A stretch of 64,000 nt of DNA from NCBI RefSeq assembly GCF_029227915.1, contig NC_079876.1, forward strand, positions 13,268,001 to 13,332,000, in the 5' to 3' direction. Shown here piece by piece: positions 44,061 through 56,508 of this stretch. The position numbers and the translations under genes are program-made. The number at the start of each line of letters is the position of its first letter. Positions within the stretch are counted from its first letter, which is position 1. Below the pieces are notes generated by a model. It made no database searches and had not been told where the DNA came from. It saw nothing but the letters and a program-made list of their open reading frames with translations. This DNA comes from Hydractinia symbiolongicarpus. Lineage: Eukaryota > Cnidaria > Hydrozoa > Anthoathecata > Hydractiniidae.

Positions 44061-47000
44061 TATATTTATATTTTTATTAAAAAATTAGGGTCCTTAAAAA
44101 ATTTGCCGTTTACTGTTTTCCAGCCTACCATTGCATTTTCTTGCTGACCACAAAAAGTTTGATCCTTTAATATTCTTTTATTTTCCCAGTATTTCGCTGA
44201 TTTCCGACACAAAAATGGTTAAATTACTGACGTAAATCAATTCTTCATAAGTATAAGCATAGTTAAATAAAAATATAGCAAACAAATCGCTAAGCAAATG
44301 AATAATCAAAACAAAAGAGTACCTTATGTATTTACGCTGACATGTTTCAAGTTAGTTAAGATGGTGCCGACGTTTGCTGTGACTGCTGTGGAGCACTCAG
44401 CTATGGAGAACATTGGTTCTTTCCATAAACAAGCTATTAAAGCTTGACAAAGAGCAAACTTTTTAAGGTATATTGATGTCAACATTTCCCGGTTTAGAAC
44501 ATCCTGAAGTAACGATTGAACTGGACAACAACACCTGATAATAGCAGTCCATGCTGGGGACTAAGAACAACAACAAACAGCAGTTCTGAAGTGCAACGAT
44601 TGTTTTCCTGGAGGTACAAAAAATAGACCCAGCATTATACAGTAAAGCAAGGGTCACGAAGAGACTGAAGTAGAAAAAATGACTTTTTTTGTTTGACGAA
44701 AAGGAAAAAATAAATAATCTGCCACCCGACTGACTTAAGGGCAGCCTAACCTTTTATTGGCACTTAATTTTAATGTTATAGATGGTATATAGTGCTTATC
44801 ACTTGTGGCTTTCTGGTCCCACATGAACAAAAGTTTCCTTGTTAGGCAAGATAAATTTATGTTGCTGTGGCATAATTTCGAAAATAAACAATAGATTCTT
44901 ATCACAAGAATCAATATAAACTTATCACAAAAATTTCAGCTTCTAAGTGACATTTGTGACCAAAAAAGCGTTTTGAATTCACAAACAACAGAATTTCTTT
45001 AAACATACAACGTCAAATAATATATTAAAGGTACACATTGCTCGAAGAAAGATAAGGAAAAAACCTAACAAAATATTTGAATTAACGCACAAATACACGC
45101 TGGTTAAGGCATTGAAAGAGCCTTTTTACCAAAATAGGTTTGTTATTTTTAGGAGACTATACAAAAGTTATTGACAGTTTAAGCAAAGAAATCTCTTAAA
45201 CAATTTTGGAAGTGATCCTAGAATTGCAGATATCAAAACAGCCTATTTAGACTATGTTTACACATTGCGGATAGATGTCGTTGCGAAATGATTGTTGCAG
45301 GTAGGCCTCGCATTCACACGGTTTGAAAGCTATCTGATACGCAAAACGGAATGATTCCGTTGCACTATAAATAATGAAATCCAAAACAAAACAATTCCGG
45401 AATGAAACCTATCTGCAATGTGTGAAAAAAACCTTCAAGTTATGACAGCGTTTAAAATAACGGCCAGTCAACGGTCACTGACTGACAAATTTTGTTGATC
45501 GACTGTCAGGATCATTTTAGGAGAGGTCAGACAGATGGACAATCATTTCCATGCTTCGTGAAAAAAATATTTACTATTATAATGTATATTAATAATTAAT
45601 ATACATTATTATCTACTGTTAAGAATAGATAATAATCTAAATATCTCCCTTCACTTTTATTTCCCATTGATTCATATACATTTTTTTGATTTTTTTACCT
45701 TTTGTTTTACTGTAAATAGCTAGCTAAAATGCTACCATTTTGACTACAAATAAAAGGTTTCGCCGTTTGTTTATTTATTTTTTAATAGAGAGAAAAGTTT
45801 GAACCCAGGGCTTTTTAACTTTCTTACATCTGGATAGAATTAAATTTCATGATTGAAACTGGCAGTCGTCAAATATTTATTTAAAGTGGTGTTATGCATC
45901 ATAAACTTGTTGGTTCTGATTTTAAGTAGGTGATGTTTGGGTAACATGGATTTTATTCCGCATGGGGTCAAGGAAGTCTTCCATAACCCTGATGTATTTA
46001 GTGGTGTTTAGTAATGTTATATGTTAGAAAAATTATCTTTTATTTAAAAATTCTTGATAAACATCCTCTTGCGAATACATAACGTCCTCTTCTATTGCAA
46101 GTTCAAATTAAAATAAAATTAATTTATTTGAAATTATTTATATATTTAGAAGAATTATTAAAGGTATAAGGTATAAAATTGTCATTTACTATAATGACAA
46201 TCTGCCAAAAACAAAGAATACTCAAATGGAAGTAACAAGAAAGCAGCCGATACAGATGGATCCATTGTGAATACAAAACATCTATCAAAATCAAATATTT
46301 TAAAAGGTTGAAAATGACCAATCAATGTTTGTTAAACCGTTGGAGAATTTTGATGTCGATAGTTAAGTGTCAATACCAAAAGTCAATTTGCCTGAAAACA
46401 CATTAGTTGTTGTTAATCTGATCAAAATTTTAACAAGCACTGATGGAATAGATATCTATTATGAAGATATAGCTGTGGTTGGGCAATCACTGAAAAGTAA
46501 AAAAGAGCATGTACCAGGTATGATTTGAATGAAGACGAAATGCTGTTTTACAACCCGCGTACGCAGGTAAGTAGTATATTAAGTTAGATACATATATTGG
46601 AGTTATAGTCTTAAGAAATGATGAACCACCCCAACAATATTAAACTATGGTGTTACTGGTGTTACATACGACATGTGAGGACATACAAGGGTAAACTGAA
46701 GTTTTTGGTGGAACAACCTGTAACATATTACTTTGACAATGAAAGAAATGGTGGTGCTGATGGAAAAGATACCTTGTATTATCATTATATCATCATTATT
46801 ATCATCATATTATTGTATTATCATTCCGAATTTCATTAGAGATAAAGTTTTCATTAAAATCTTTCAAGTTTTTTACGGATATATATAGCTGTAGAGTGCA
46901 TTGATGAATGGATTTAACTAAAATGGAAGAATGTATTGTGTCCGACATGAAGAGAAGGAAATGAAGAAAGCAAGGTTTAAAAATCCATAAAAGTTATGAT

Positions 47001-48112
47001 GGAAATTATGCATTACGTTTTAGATAATAGATGCAAGGATTGTGTGTTTTTGTACCATAAAAGAATTTAATGATGAAATTAAAAAAAAATTAAGAGACCT
47101 AAGAATGCTGGAAAATCTCTTTATTATGTGGCTAATGACAAATCACAAAAAGCACCATTGAGTTGTCTGCTTTGTCATACGGCAAGGCAGTTTTATCAAT
47201 AGAATGTACAATTACAAAGAAATACTTAAACACTTGATAGAGAATGCAATCTTTAACATGCTACACACTAAAAAATCAGCAGACAAGGAATTTTGCACTG
47301 TATAACTTAATTCTGATATGCAAAATGTCACGAAAAATCATCAAAGAAACTGGCAATGTTCCTATCAGTGTTTTTTTCAATCTCAAAATTGACTTTTAAA
47401 CTCAATCTTATAAAATGAAAAATATTTGAAGTAAAAAATCCTACTTGATACAATTTTTAAATAAAAAAGTCTGTAAAAACAGAAAAATAAAACATTCAGA
47501 TAAAAAAGGTTAAATGATGGATAAAAACAAAATGAAAACATCAAAACAAGGTATATTATAGAAAAATATTGCTTATTACTGTTGTTTTTATTCGAAAGTG
47601 GCTGTGAATTGCGTGTGTCTGCTGAGATCTACAATGCAAAGTCATTAGAAAGGCTGTTTTATACTTAAGTTTACATAAAACAGTAGTACCTTTAAATCCT
47701 GGAATAATCTAGCAATGGAATATAAAGGTGAGCAATAAAGTTCAAAAACATAATGTACACCATTCTTTGTTATAATGCCTATTTGCAAGTTTTAAATTAG
47801 ATTTTAGACCTAAGAATTTTGGAAACAAGGTTTTTGCTAAATTAGGATTATTATAACGTAACATATGTCTGTATTTTTGAATGATTAAGGCATTGGCACA
47901 GAATTTCGGATTGTAAATAAGAAAAATATACCTAACAAAGACATGGAATGGGAATGAAACCTTACGAGAGGGTAAAAAAATTAAATTGTTAGCAATGGTG
48001 ACTACAATTATTGAAGCACTTGGATTTTTTTAAGCATAAGCGAGTAATGGTGTCATATGCAGCATAACATACAAATAAAAATATAACACTAATCTTCTAA
48101 AAACCTGTACTT
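44061..48112. other. Long stretch with no recognised gene
   Basis: AT-rich. Seen: an AT palindrome around 45585 (TGTATATTAATAATTAATATACA), a short ATC/TAT simple repeat at 46775-46820, and a coding-like fragment at 46330-46558 described separately. Confidence 0.5.
46330..46558 (+). pseudogene. Unrecognised coding-like fragment ending at a splice donor
   Basis: One plus frame reads PKVNLPENTLVVVNLIKIL and DGIDIYYEDIAVVGQSL. After a single-base shift it continues YDLNEDEMLFYNPRTQ, ending exactly at CAG/GTAAGT. Composition and donor suggest a real former exon. I do not recognise the family. No partner exon was found. Confidence 0.35.
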
Positions 48113-49847
48113 CTAAACTTGATTTTGCTCAACCCATCCCCATGCAATAATTGAAATACGACCCTCTGAATGATATTTTTCTGGTGGTACCTAAAGACAA
48201 AGAGCAAAAAGTTTTAAAACAAATTTTATGAGAGGAGAATTAGTATGTCATAATTTGATACTGACATACAGACCCACCTTCCATACCTGCAGAATACCAT
48301 GCCTCCAAATCACATTTACATCCTTGGAAAATACATATATTGTACCATTTGGTTGTGGCATTGAAATAACTGTTTTTGTAGTTGCATGCTCAAATGCTGC
48401 TTCTCTCTCGGCTCCAAATGAGACAGCAACTGTAAAATTTTGTGTTTTAGCTTTATCAGGTTTAATAGCTGCAGCATCATGATGAAAAGGCTTCCACTCT
48501 TTCGAATCACGATACCAATTTAAACGTGTCGCTATAAAAAACAAATGAATTTATTAAAGGTTGCAAAAGTTGTCTAAAAATTATTTTTCTGAACCATCCT
48601 TATACACGGTTCAGTTTCAGCCTACAATTGTTTAAATAAATCTTTTTATCTTGTTAAAATGCTCTTATAGATGATTTCTGCCATTTACAATTCCAGCGGC
48701 AAGCTCTTTCGGCTCAGGCATCTCTTGTGGCAGGAAAAAATATTGGGCTCTAGGTGAAGCAAGATTATTTTAGTACATTTCTTTACACAAAGGGATTTGT
48801 TAGGACGCTGAAATTCATCTTTTGAGAATTGAAGGAAGGAAAATTGTTATGAATTAAGAAGGCTTTGACCGTGAAGAGTGAAATAAGTGAAATAATTTTT
48901 TTGGGAAATTTTGTGAAAAAAGTTTACAAATCCTTCATATGTGTCTTAAGTACTGTTACCAAGCAATCAATTTTTTCATATTTGTTTTTCACACTTCAAG
49001 ATTATATAGATTATATTATATATTTAAACAATGGTTAGCTGAAACTGTGAACTTGTGTATTTAGCTAGTCTTTACCTTTAATATCCATGTCAAAATAATC
49101 GCTGATCTTATTTAGGACCATGTGAAATGTGGGACAAGACTCCTTCCACTTTTTCTTATCATCTGCAATTACATGGCTGTCCCCATGCCACAACTGCCAT
49201 AAGTCTGTTTCCTCAATGCCAGATTGTCGTATTTCCCCCAATAACTTGTTATAAATTGTCAAATCATTTGGCTCACAAAACAAATCATGCACAACTAATA
49301 CATCTCGCGATGTTATTTCCCTACTGTATTTTTTCCAACCAGCATGGGCAGCCAAAATTCTTATCTCTGCTGGCTTGTGAGAAGGTTTGAATGTCTCAGT
49401 ATTCTTTTTTCTTGGTGTCATACCACGTTCCTCTTGCACATGCTTTCTATATGATGGTTGGTAATATGGTTTTTGTTCATTACTATTAGATACAAAATTA
49501 AAATTTTCTGGATTATTTTGTCCCCAAGAGTTTCTGTCATCATAGTTTTTTAATGAAGAACTGCTATGTTGTTCGCCATATTTACTACCTCTGTGAGATC
49601 CCCGTCCACGACCACGTCTACCATCATTACTTCTTCCAAACAAATGGCTGTTTACACCTCTTCTGCTGGGACTTTTTTTCTTGTGGTGATTCGCAGGGGC
49701 TTCACATCGAAGTCCTTTCTCGCCTGTGTTCCTATCTTCTAAAGAAATTTGGTTAAAGCTATCAACTATATCTTCATCAGGGTTGTGTTTACTTTTCGGT
49801 TGATAACGTTCAATTGAATTTCTTCTTTTGTTGTGTTTATGGTCCAT
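48113..49847 (-). CDS. AlkB-like 2-oxoglutarate/Fe(II) dioxygenase, three exons
   Basis: AlkB-family enzymes oxidatively remove alkyl groups from nucleic acids or proteins using Fe(II) and 2-oxoglutarate. Exons 49076-49847, 48287-48531 and 48113-48190 have GT-AG borders and join in phase to 365 codons including stop. The N-terminal half is basic and low-complexity with RGRGRG repeats, suggesting RNA binding. The fold starts near SREITSRDVLVVHDLF. Exon 2 has LNWYRDSKEWKPFHHDAAA with the H-x-D iron ligands, then GTIYVFSKDVNVIWRHGI with the distal His. Exon 3 gives VPPEKYHSEGRISIIAWGW with the 2OG-binding Arg. I chose the ATG at 49847 (ACCAAAATGG context); an upstream in-frame ATG at 49898 is possible but a T-rich AG lies between. 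The substrate is unknown. Confidence 0.85.
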
Positions 49848-49921
49848 TTTGGTTACAATGCACGTGGCGCCTTCAGCAACTAAATAAACAAGTACCATTA
49901 TGGGAATTCGCGCATACGTTA

Positions 49922-49929
49922 AATTTTAC
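49922..49929. repeat. 8-bp target duplication, left of element 2
   Basis: AATTTTAC, repeated exactly at 54374-54381 on the other side of the element. Confidence 0.85.
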
Positions 49930-50049
49930 GGTAAGTCGTCCACGTATTACTTCCTGAATATAAAGGAGATATAGTATTCAACATGTGTTAGACCTATGTA
50001 CGTTCCCAAGCCTTGTGGAGATAATGATGTGCTATTCTCCATAAAGCAC

Positions 50050-51005
50050 AAGTGTAGTAGCCTGTAGTAGAGCGTAGTAGAATGTATTTCTCTGTAGTAA
50101 AGCGTATTTCTCTGTAGTAGAGTGTAGTAGCCTGTAGTAGCTTGTAGTAGAGTGTAGTAGCTTGTAGTAGAGTATAGTAGAGCGTATTTCTCTGTAGTAG
50201 AGCGTATTTCTCTGTAGTAAAGCGAATTTCTCTGTAGTAGAGTGTAGTAGCGTGTAGTAGAGCGTAGTAGAGCGTATTTCTCTGTAGTAGAGTGTAGTAG
50301 CCTGTAGTAGCTTGTAGTTGAGTGTAGTAGCGTGTAGTAGAGCGTAGTAGAATGTATTTCTCTGTAGTAAAGCGTATTTCTCTGTAGTAGAGTGTAGTAG
50401 CCTGTAGTAGCTTGTAGTAGAGTGTAGTAGCGTGTAGTAGAGCGTAGTAGAATGTATTTCTCTGTAGTAAAGCGTATTTCTCTGTAGTAGAGTGTAGTAG
50501 CCTGTAGTAGCTTGTAGTAGAGTGTAGTAGCGTGTAGTAGAGCGTAGTAGAATGTATTTCTCTGTAGTAAAGCGTATTTCTCTGTAGTAGAGTGTAGTAG
50601 CCTGTAGTAGCCTGTAGTAGCGCGTAGTAGAGTGTAGTAGGATGTATTTCTCTGTAGTAAAGCGTATTTCTCTGTAGTAGAGTGTAGTAGCGTGTAGTAG
50701 AGCGTAGTAGCGTGTAGTAGAGCGTAGTAGAGCGTAGTAGAATGTATTTCTCTGTAGTAAAGCGTATTTCTTTGTAGCAGAGTGTAGTAGCCTGTAGTAG
50801 CGTGTAGTAGCTTGTAGTAGAGTGTAGTAGCTTGTAGTAGAGTGTAGTAGAGCGTATTTCTCTGTAATAGAATGTATTTCTCTGTGGTAAAGCGTATTTC
50901 TCTGTAGTAGAGTGTAGTAGCCTGTAGTAGAGCGTAGTAGCTTGTAGTAGAGTGTAGTAGGTTGTAGTAGAGTGTAGTAGCTTGTAGTAGAGTGTAGTAG
51001 CCTGT
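50050..51005 (-). repeat. 10-bp CTACTAC minisatellite, left array of copy 2
   Basis: Read on the minus strand: (N)CTACTAC(NN) units with AGAAATACNN variants. It yields a spurious 364-residue ORF. Confidence 0.95.
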
Positions 51006-53017
51006 TAAGAAGCGCAGGGGTTTACAGCAGTTAAGCTTCATACAAATAGTTTCAAAAAATATTCTAACTTTTCAGTTAAATTGAACTGGGGAAAACGGCG
51101 TTCAAGTGACTACCATCACCATGATGGTCTCGCACTATATACAAACGAAAAATTATCTGGACATCTTCCCACAAAAGATTCTTATCAGTACATCAATTGT
51201 AGTTGGTAGATAAACAAGCCATGATGGCCGATTTGCCTGTGGTCATCATAATATCAGAGACAAAGAAACAAATTTAGCAGACACGCCTAAATATTCATTT
51301 TCAATTTCACATCTTGTGTTTTACTGCGCTTACCCAACGAGACATGATCAGTTTGTTTGAGTCTAACAGAATACATCACAAGCAATGTATGTTCCAAATA
51401 CCATTAGTAAAGGCGAGTGATCAGTATTACGTAAGAGATACGGTTGTTTCCGTAAATTAGACCCTTGATAAAAATTTAGAAAAAAGCTCCTGTTTTAGAA
51501 GCAATCCATACATCTCAGATTCAGTTGTTTCGGTGGATTGGGCCATTGTTAAGCATTCAGGAAAAAGCTCCTATTTCTAGAAGCAATCCATATATCACAG
51601 ATGCGGTTATGTCGGTAAATTGAGCCATTGATAAACATTCAGGAAAAAGATCCTGTTTCTAGAAGCAATCCGTACATAATAGAATTACTTGTTTTGGTGA
51701 GCTAGGCCATTGATAAAAATTCAGGAAAATGGTCATGTTTCTAGAAGCAATCTATACATAACAGGTTCAGTTGTTTTGGTGAATTGGGCCTTTCATAACC
51801 TTTTAGATAATACTTTTTGACATTCAATTTTGGCCGGAATATAAAATTTCAGAACAAAAGTTACCGAATTTGGCGCTTGTCTATGATAATATCAGTTAAA
51901 CGCTCCATGTTTCTCTTGTTTCGTTCAATTTTGACAATATAAAACGAAATTTTAGACCAAAAATCACCGAAGTCGGCACTTGTCTATGCCATTATTAATT
52001 AAGCGCTCCATGTTTCTCTCGTTTCGCTTAATTTTGGCCGGAAAATGAAATGTGTCTAAGGTATTGTCACATATACGAACTCTACTTGTCTTGTTTCGAT
52101 GAATTAAGACCTGAATACTTTTGTATATGCCGATTATCTCTTGGTTGAAAGAAACCTTTTTTTGTTTCACAACATTAAAACTTGTTAACGTATACCGGAA
52201 CAAAGTTTTCGGCAAATATGTATCACGCCGTCTTTGCTAAGGATTAATCTGTTATGCTTTCGAATATAGAAGAATCCGTTTTTTGTGAAACAATTGTTAA
52301 TATATATTGAACGATTGTAGTTTATAGTTGTAGAGTCTTGATGAAATCTAGTGGTGTTTGTGTATTTCACAGACTAAAAGCTACTTTCTAAAAATATGCT
52401 CATGCACTACGAAAGTCAAAACAATTAGCTTCCGTGGCATCACAGAATGTTTCACAAAAAGATTGCTACTTCTTTATGAATTGCTTTTTGTTAATATAGG
52501 AAGTTTTTTATATGATTACTTCAAAAATAATATGATCAAGCTTGTGGTCATCCTTTTTAATATATTACATAGGGAATGATATTGAGACATTCACTTTCCG
52601 TTTGATAGCCCATTGTGATTGATTTCAATTTATTTCCACAAATGAGTATGTATAATACAGTGTCACGTATGAGGTGTGCTAGTTTTACGTATATTATACG
52701 TCTTGTATTATTCTAAGAAGCAATTAACTACTTGTTAAAAAGGGAAAAATATATATTCTACAAATAGTTGAAATATAGTATAGAGCTATTAGTTTTTCTC
52801 TTCTTGATTAAAGTAGAATGAAAAGTCCTTGCAGGCTAAAAGATTTCGGAACAAATTCAATTTATTTCATTCCCTTTATAGTTCAGAAACATACTTTAAT
52901 GACTTGACACAAGTTGATAATATAAATTGACTAGTCGTTGATTAGTCGCCCGTCCTTTATATTTACCTGTCGCAGCAAAGTGGATAAAAATATATCGCAT
53001 TTGATATTCGTGTTTCC
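51006..53017. other. Core of element 2 with two diverged tandem repeats
   Basis: 51430-51800 holds about four copies of a unit of roughly 95 bp (AGAAGCAATCCATACAT... GGAAAAAGCTCCTGTTT). 51828-52050 holds two copies of a unit of about 101 bp (GGCGCTTGTCTATG... CGCTCCATGTTTCTCTTG). A decayed Helitron-like end (ACTAGTCGTTGATTAGTCGC) is at 52929. No intact ORF suggesting a transposase. Confidence 0.6.
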
Positions 53018-54250
53018 GCAACTACTACAAGCTACTACAGGCTACTACACTCTACTACAGAGAAATACGCTTTACTACAGAGAAATACATTCTACTACGC
53101 TCTACTACACGCTACTACGCTCTACTACACGCTACTACACTCTACTACAGAGAAATACGCTTTACTACAGAGAAATACATTCTACTACGCTCTACTACAC
53201 GCTACTACACTCTACTACAAGCTACTACAGGCTACTACACTCTACTACAGAGAAATACGCTTTACTACAGAGAAATACATTCTACTACGCTCTACTACAC
53301 TCTACTACAGGCTACTACACGCTACTACACTCTACTACAAGCTACTACATGCTACTACACTCTACTACAGAGAAATACGCTTTACTACAGAGAAATACAT
53401 TCTACTACGCTCTACTACACGCTACTACACTCTACTAAAAGCTACTACAGGCTACTACACTCTACTACAGAGAAATACGCTTTACTACAGAGAAATACAT
53501 TCTACTACGCTCTACTACACGCTACTACGCTCTACTACACGCTACTACACTCTACTACAGAGAAATACGCTTTACTACAGAGAATATCATTCTACTACGC
53601 TATACTACACGCTACTACACTCTACTACAAGCTACTACAGGCTACTACACTCTACTACAGAGAAATACGCTTTACTACAGAGAAATACATTCTACTACGC
53701 TCTACTACACGCTACTACGCTCTGCTACACGCTACTACACTGTACTACAGGCTACTACACGCTACTACACTCTACTACAAGCTACTACATGCTACTACAC
53801 TCTACTACAGAGAAATACGCTTTACTACAGAGAAATACATTCTACTACGCTCTACTACACGCTACTACACTCTACTACAAGCTACTACAGGCTACTACAC
53901 TCTACTACAGAGAAATACGCTTTACTACAGAGAAATACATTCTACTACGCTCTACTACACGCTACTACGCTCTACTACACGCTACTACACTCTACTACAG
54001 AGAAATACGCTTTACTACAGAGAATTACATTCTACTACGCTCTACTACACGCTACTACACTCTACTACAAGCTACTACAGGCTACTACACTCTACTACAG
54101 AGAAATACGCTTTACTACAGAGAAATACATTCTACTACGCTCTACTACACTCTACTACGCTTTACTACACGCTACTACACTCTACTACAGAGAAATACGC
54201 TTTACTACAGAGAAATACATTCTACAACGCTCTACTACAGGCTACTACAC
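53018..54250 (+). repeat. 10-bp CTACTAC minisatellite, right array of copy 2
   Basis: About 120 consecutive 10-bp units stay in strict register over 1.2 kb, with changes by substitution only. Higher-order blocks (GCTACTACAC, TCTACTACAG, AGAAATACGC, TTTACTACAG, AGAAATACAT, TCTACTACGC) recur in the same order. Confidence 0.95.
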
Positions 54251-54698
54251 TTGTGCTTTATGGGAGAATAGCACATCATTATCTCCACAAGGCTTGGGAA
54301 GGTACATAGGTCTAACACATGTTGAATACCATATCTCCTTTATATTCAGGAAGTAATACGTGGACGACTTACCAATTTTACGTTATTGTTGAAAAAACAA
54401 CCTCGTCCCTAGCACTTATCAGGCTTTCGACGGCCCTTTAAATATGGTGGTCATTGCTGTGTGTTGTTAAAGATGTTGCATTCGGTTGTTCTTCTGACAG
54501 GTCGTGAAGCTGTTCAATCTCGATTTCATTTTTTTCCTTTTGGCGGCGGGAAAAAATAGACTAAGAGCACTGGGGTTGAAGTTGGCAACTGTTTTAAAAA
54601 AAGGAAACCAAACATTTATTGTACAACAAAGAGTTGGATCGACATTTTTAGTATCAAAACTCTTATGGTTTCAAAGGGTGTCACGTACTCACAGGCTA

Positions 54699-54735
54699 AA
54701 GGGTCACGTTATCATGGCATGATAACGTGACCCTT
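54699..54735. repeat. Near-perfect palindrome, 18-bp arms
   Basis: AAGGGTCACGTTATCATG, one spacer base, then its exact reverse complement. AAGGGTCACTTTATCA recurs once more at about 54768, suggesting two transposon ends joined. Confidence 0.85.
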
Positions 54736-55073
54736 AGGCCCCATGATGGGTCTATAAGGGTCACTTTATCAAGAGATCCCAGCTAGCTCCAAAATACGCC
54801 CGAAAAATAAATACAAAACTATCGCTCTTATATTGTAGAAATTAGAAATATGTGATTGCACATTCTTAGGTGCAGCTAGAGCAGGCATGAAAATAGCAGG
54901 AAAAAGAAGAAGATCAATCCCCTAAACCTTCCATGAAAGAGTAGCCAGGAAAGATGAGAAAAATGAGAAAAAGAAATATTACTTTCTCAATGAATAAAAA
55001 TATTAAGTAACAAAGTGAAGTGACGTATCTTCTACAATCGGGTTGTCGGGTTGTGGTTATTTATGCATAATGA

Positions 55074-55155
55074 CCGGACTCGTAATGACGAGTCCGGCGT
55101 GGTACAGCGGTTTCTCTGTCTGAGTGCACCGGTCAGGATCAATCGCAGTATTATA
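55074..55155 (+). repeat. Hairpin plus weak tRNA-like SINE head
   Basis: CCGGACTCGT-AATG-ACGAGTCCGG is a perfect 10-bp-arm hairpin. The following GTGGTACAGCGGTTTCTC resembles an A-box region and GGATCAATC a poor B-box. The tRNA relation is uncertain. Confidence 0.35.
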
Positions 55156-56004
55156 TTTTCCCCTTGATTTTATTTTATAAAATTAGAATTGTAATCCCGG
55201 CGCCTATGCGTAATTCTTCAATATATACCCATTTCTTGTTACCTTTTGGATATAAAACTTCGAAGTTTATCTTAAAGAGCTCTGGGAACGAAAGTGATTT
55301 TTACCTAGAATGAGTCTTAATTTCCCGACATTTTTGAGTAATTGTGTACGCGCGAAAACAGATGAACAACCTAAACTTTGAAATTGCTCGATTTATAGAC
55401 TACTTGATTAATGAGGGGAAACTTGAGCCATCTTAAGCAACGTTGTACCCAGGCGCACTTGCCTTCTTGACATCAAAGTTGCCCCGAGGTTTAGCCGCCA
55501 AGTAAGCGCTAACTTCTTTGACGAAAAAAACCCTGAGAACGGGAATGCCATGTTAAGTAGAAGAATGGCTAAAACCATATGTACCAGTCCTAATTGAATG
55601 CATACAAACATGTGATTAAGTGTTTAGACAGTGTGACCATGACATGTTCAATGCAGCAATTCCAGCACATTACAAATTATACTATTCAATTTTCAACAGT
55701 TTTAAGGAAGGCAAACTTAAGAAATTCATTGTCAAAAATAAACTCCGGAACATTTGCAGAATCAGCTTTAACAACCGCCTTTTTTTCAATAGCAAAAGCT
55801 AAGTCCGAACAATTCAAAAAATTCCAGAAGAATTGAAACTATTTAGTGATGACTCACAAATCATAAGGTGTGCGAATAAAGTCGATCAGATATTTAGTGC
55901 TCCCCTTATATGCTATATTCGACTAAAGCTGTCAAACCCCGCACATGCGCTCTATTCTCAAGAATGCAAGTGCTCCTGTGGTGCGTGTAGACAAAATACT
56001 TTTA

Positions 56005-56113
56005 TCTATATTAAAATAAAATACCCGTATCTGTTTGTCTGTCACCCAAAATGGTAGCACAAGTAGCGAGACGCGACGGGCGAATCTGTGCATTTTCCCC
56101 CGGACGCCACTAG
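56005..56113 (+). mobile_element. Short non-autonomous Helitron
   Basis: It starts TCTATATTAAAATAAAATAC after A and ends GGACGCCA-CTAG before T. The interior (GTCTGTCACCCAAAATGGTAG, CGACGGGCGAAT) matches the 16255-16364 copy in reverse orientation. The hairpin is decayed. Confidence 0.65.
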
Positions 56114-56508
56114 TTTCCTGAAAAATCGATCGGTATAAAATATTTAAACGTTAGTAGACACGTAAATTTATATAAAGAACATATAAATAACAAATAATAA
56201 ACGTAAATATATAAAATTATCCTCGAATAAAATTTGGAGCCCTTACAAACTCTATGGAAAAGTCGAGGGGATTACTTGACGTCCTTGATATCAAAAAGGC
56301 AAAAACCCCTGGGAACGAGGTTGACTAAAGAAAAGGCGTAATAGAAGAACGCAAAAAAAGTCCACGACATCATAAAATCTATCGTCTCTGTGTTTGGTAT
56401 TTCCTATCTTCCTCAATATTTTTATTTTTTTTGCGTTTGCTTTTCATATCGTGAGCACTTTATACCAGTATTTATTTTAAAGGGGAAAAAAGTTTTGACG
56501 GTTTGACG
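56114..56508. other. Intergenic, nothing recognised
   Basis: AT-rich spacer between the Helitron and the BEL LTR. Confidence 0.5.

Larger units (their letters stand above)
49930..54373. mobile_element. Inverted-repeat (foldback-like) element, copy 2
   Basis: The same family as 26831-30333. Ends GGTAAGTCGTCCACGTATTA face inward, flanked by a perfect 8-bp duplication AATTTTAC. It contains a left array (50050-51005), a unique core (51006-53015) and a right array (53018-54250) of 10-bp repeats. The start of the core (GTTCAAG.GACTACCATC.CCAT.ATGGTCTCGCAC) matches copy 1. The exact duplication and matching termini indicate a fairly recent insertion. It starts 83 bases upstream of the AlkB-like ATG. 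Confidence 0.85.
54374..56004. other. Intergenic with palindromes
   Basis: No gene is recognised. It contains an 18-bp-arm palindrome (54699-54735) and a hairpin followed by a weak tRNA-like segment (55074-55155). Confidence 0.5.

Noticed and set aside
49947-51041. 364-codon open frame on the minus strand
   Set aside because: Same array artefact, running into the terminal repeat of the element.
53789-54271. 160-codon open frame on the plus strand (and the one at 52938-53438)
   Set aside because: Array artefact in the right arm of element 2.
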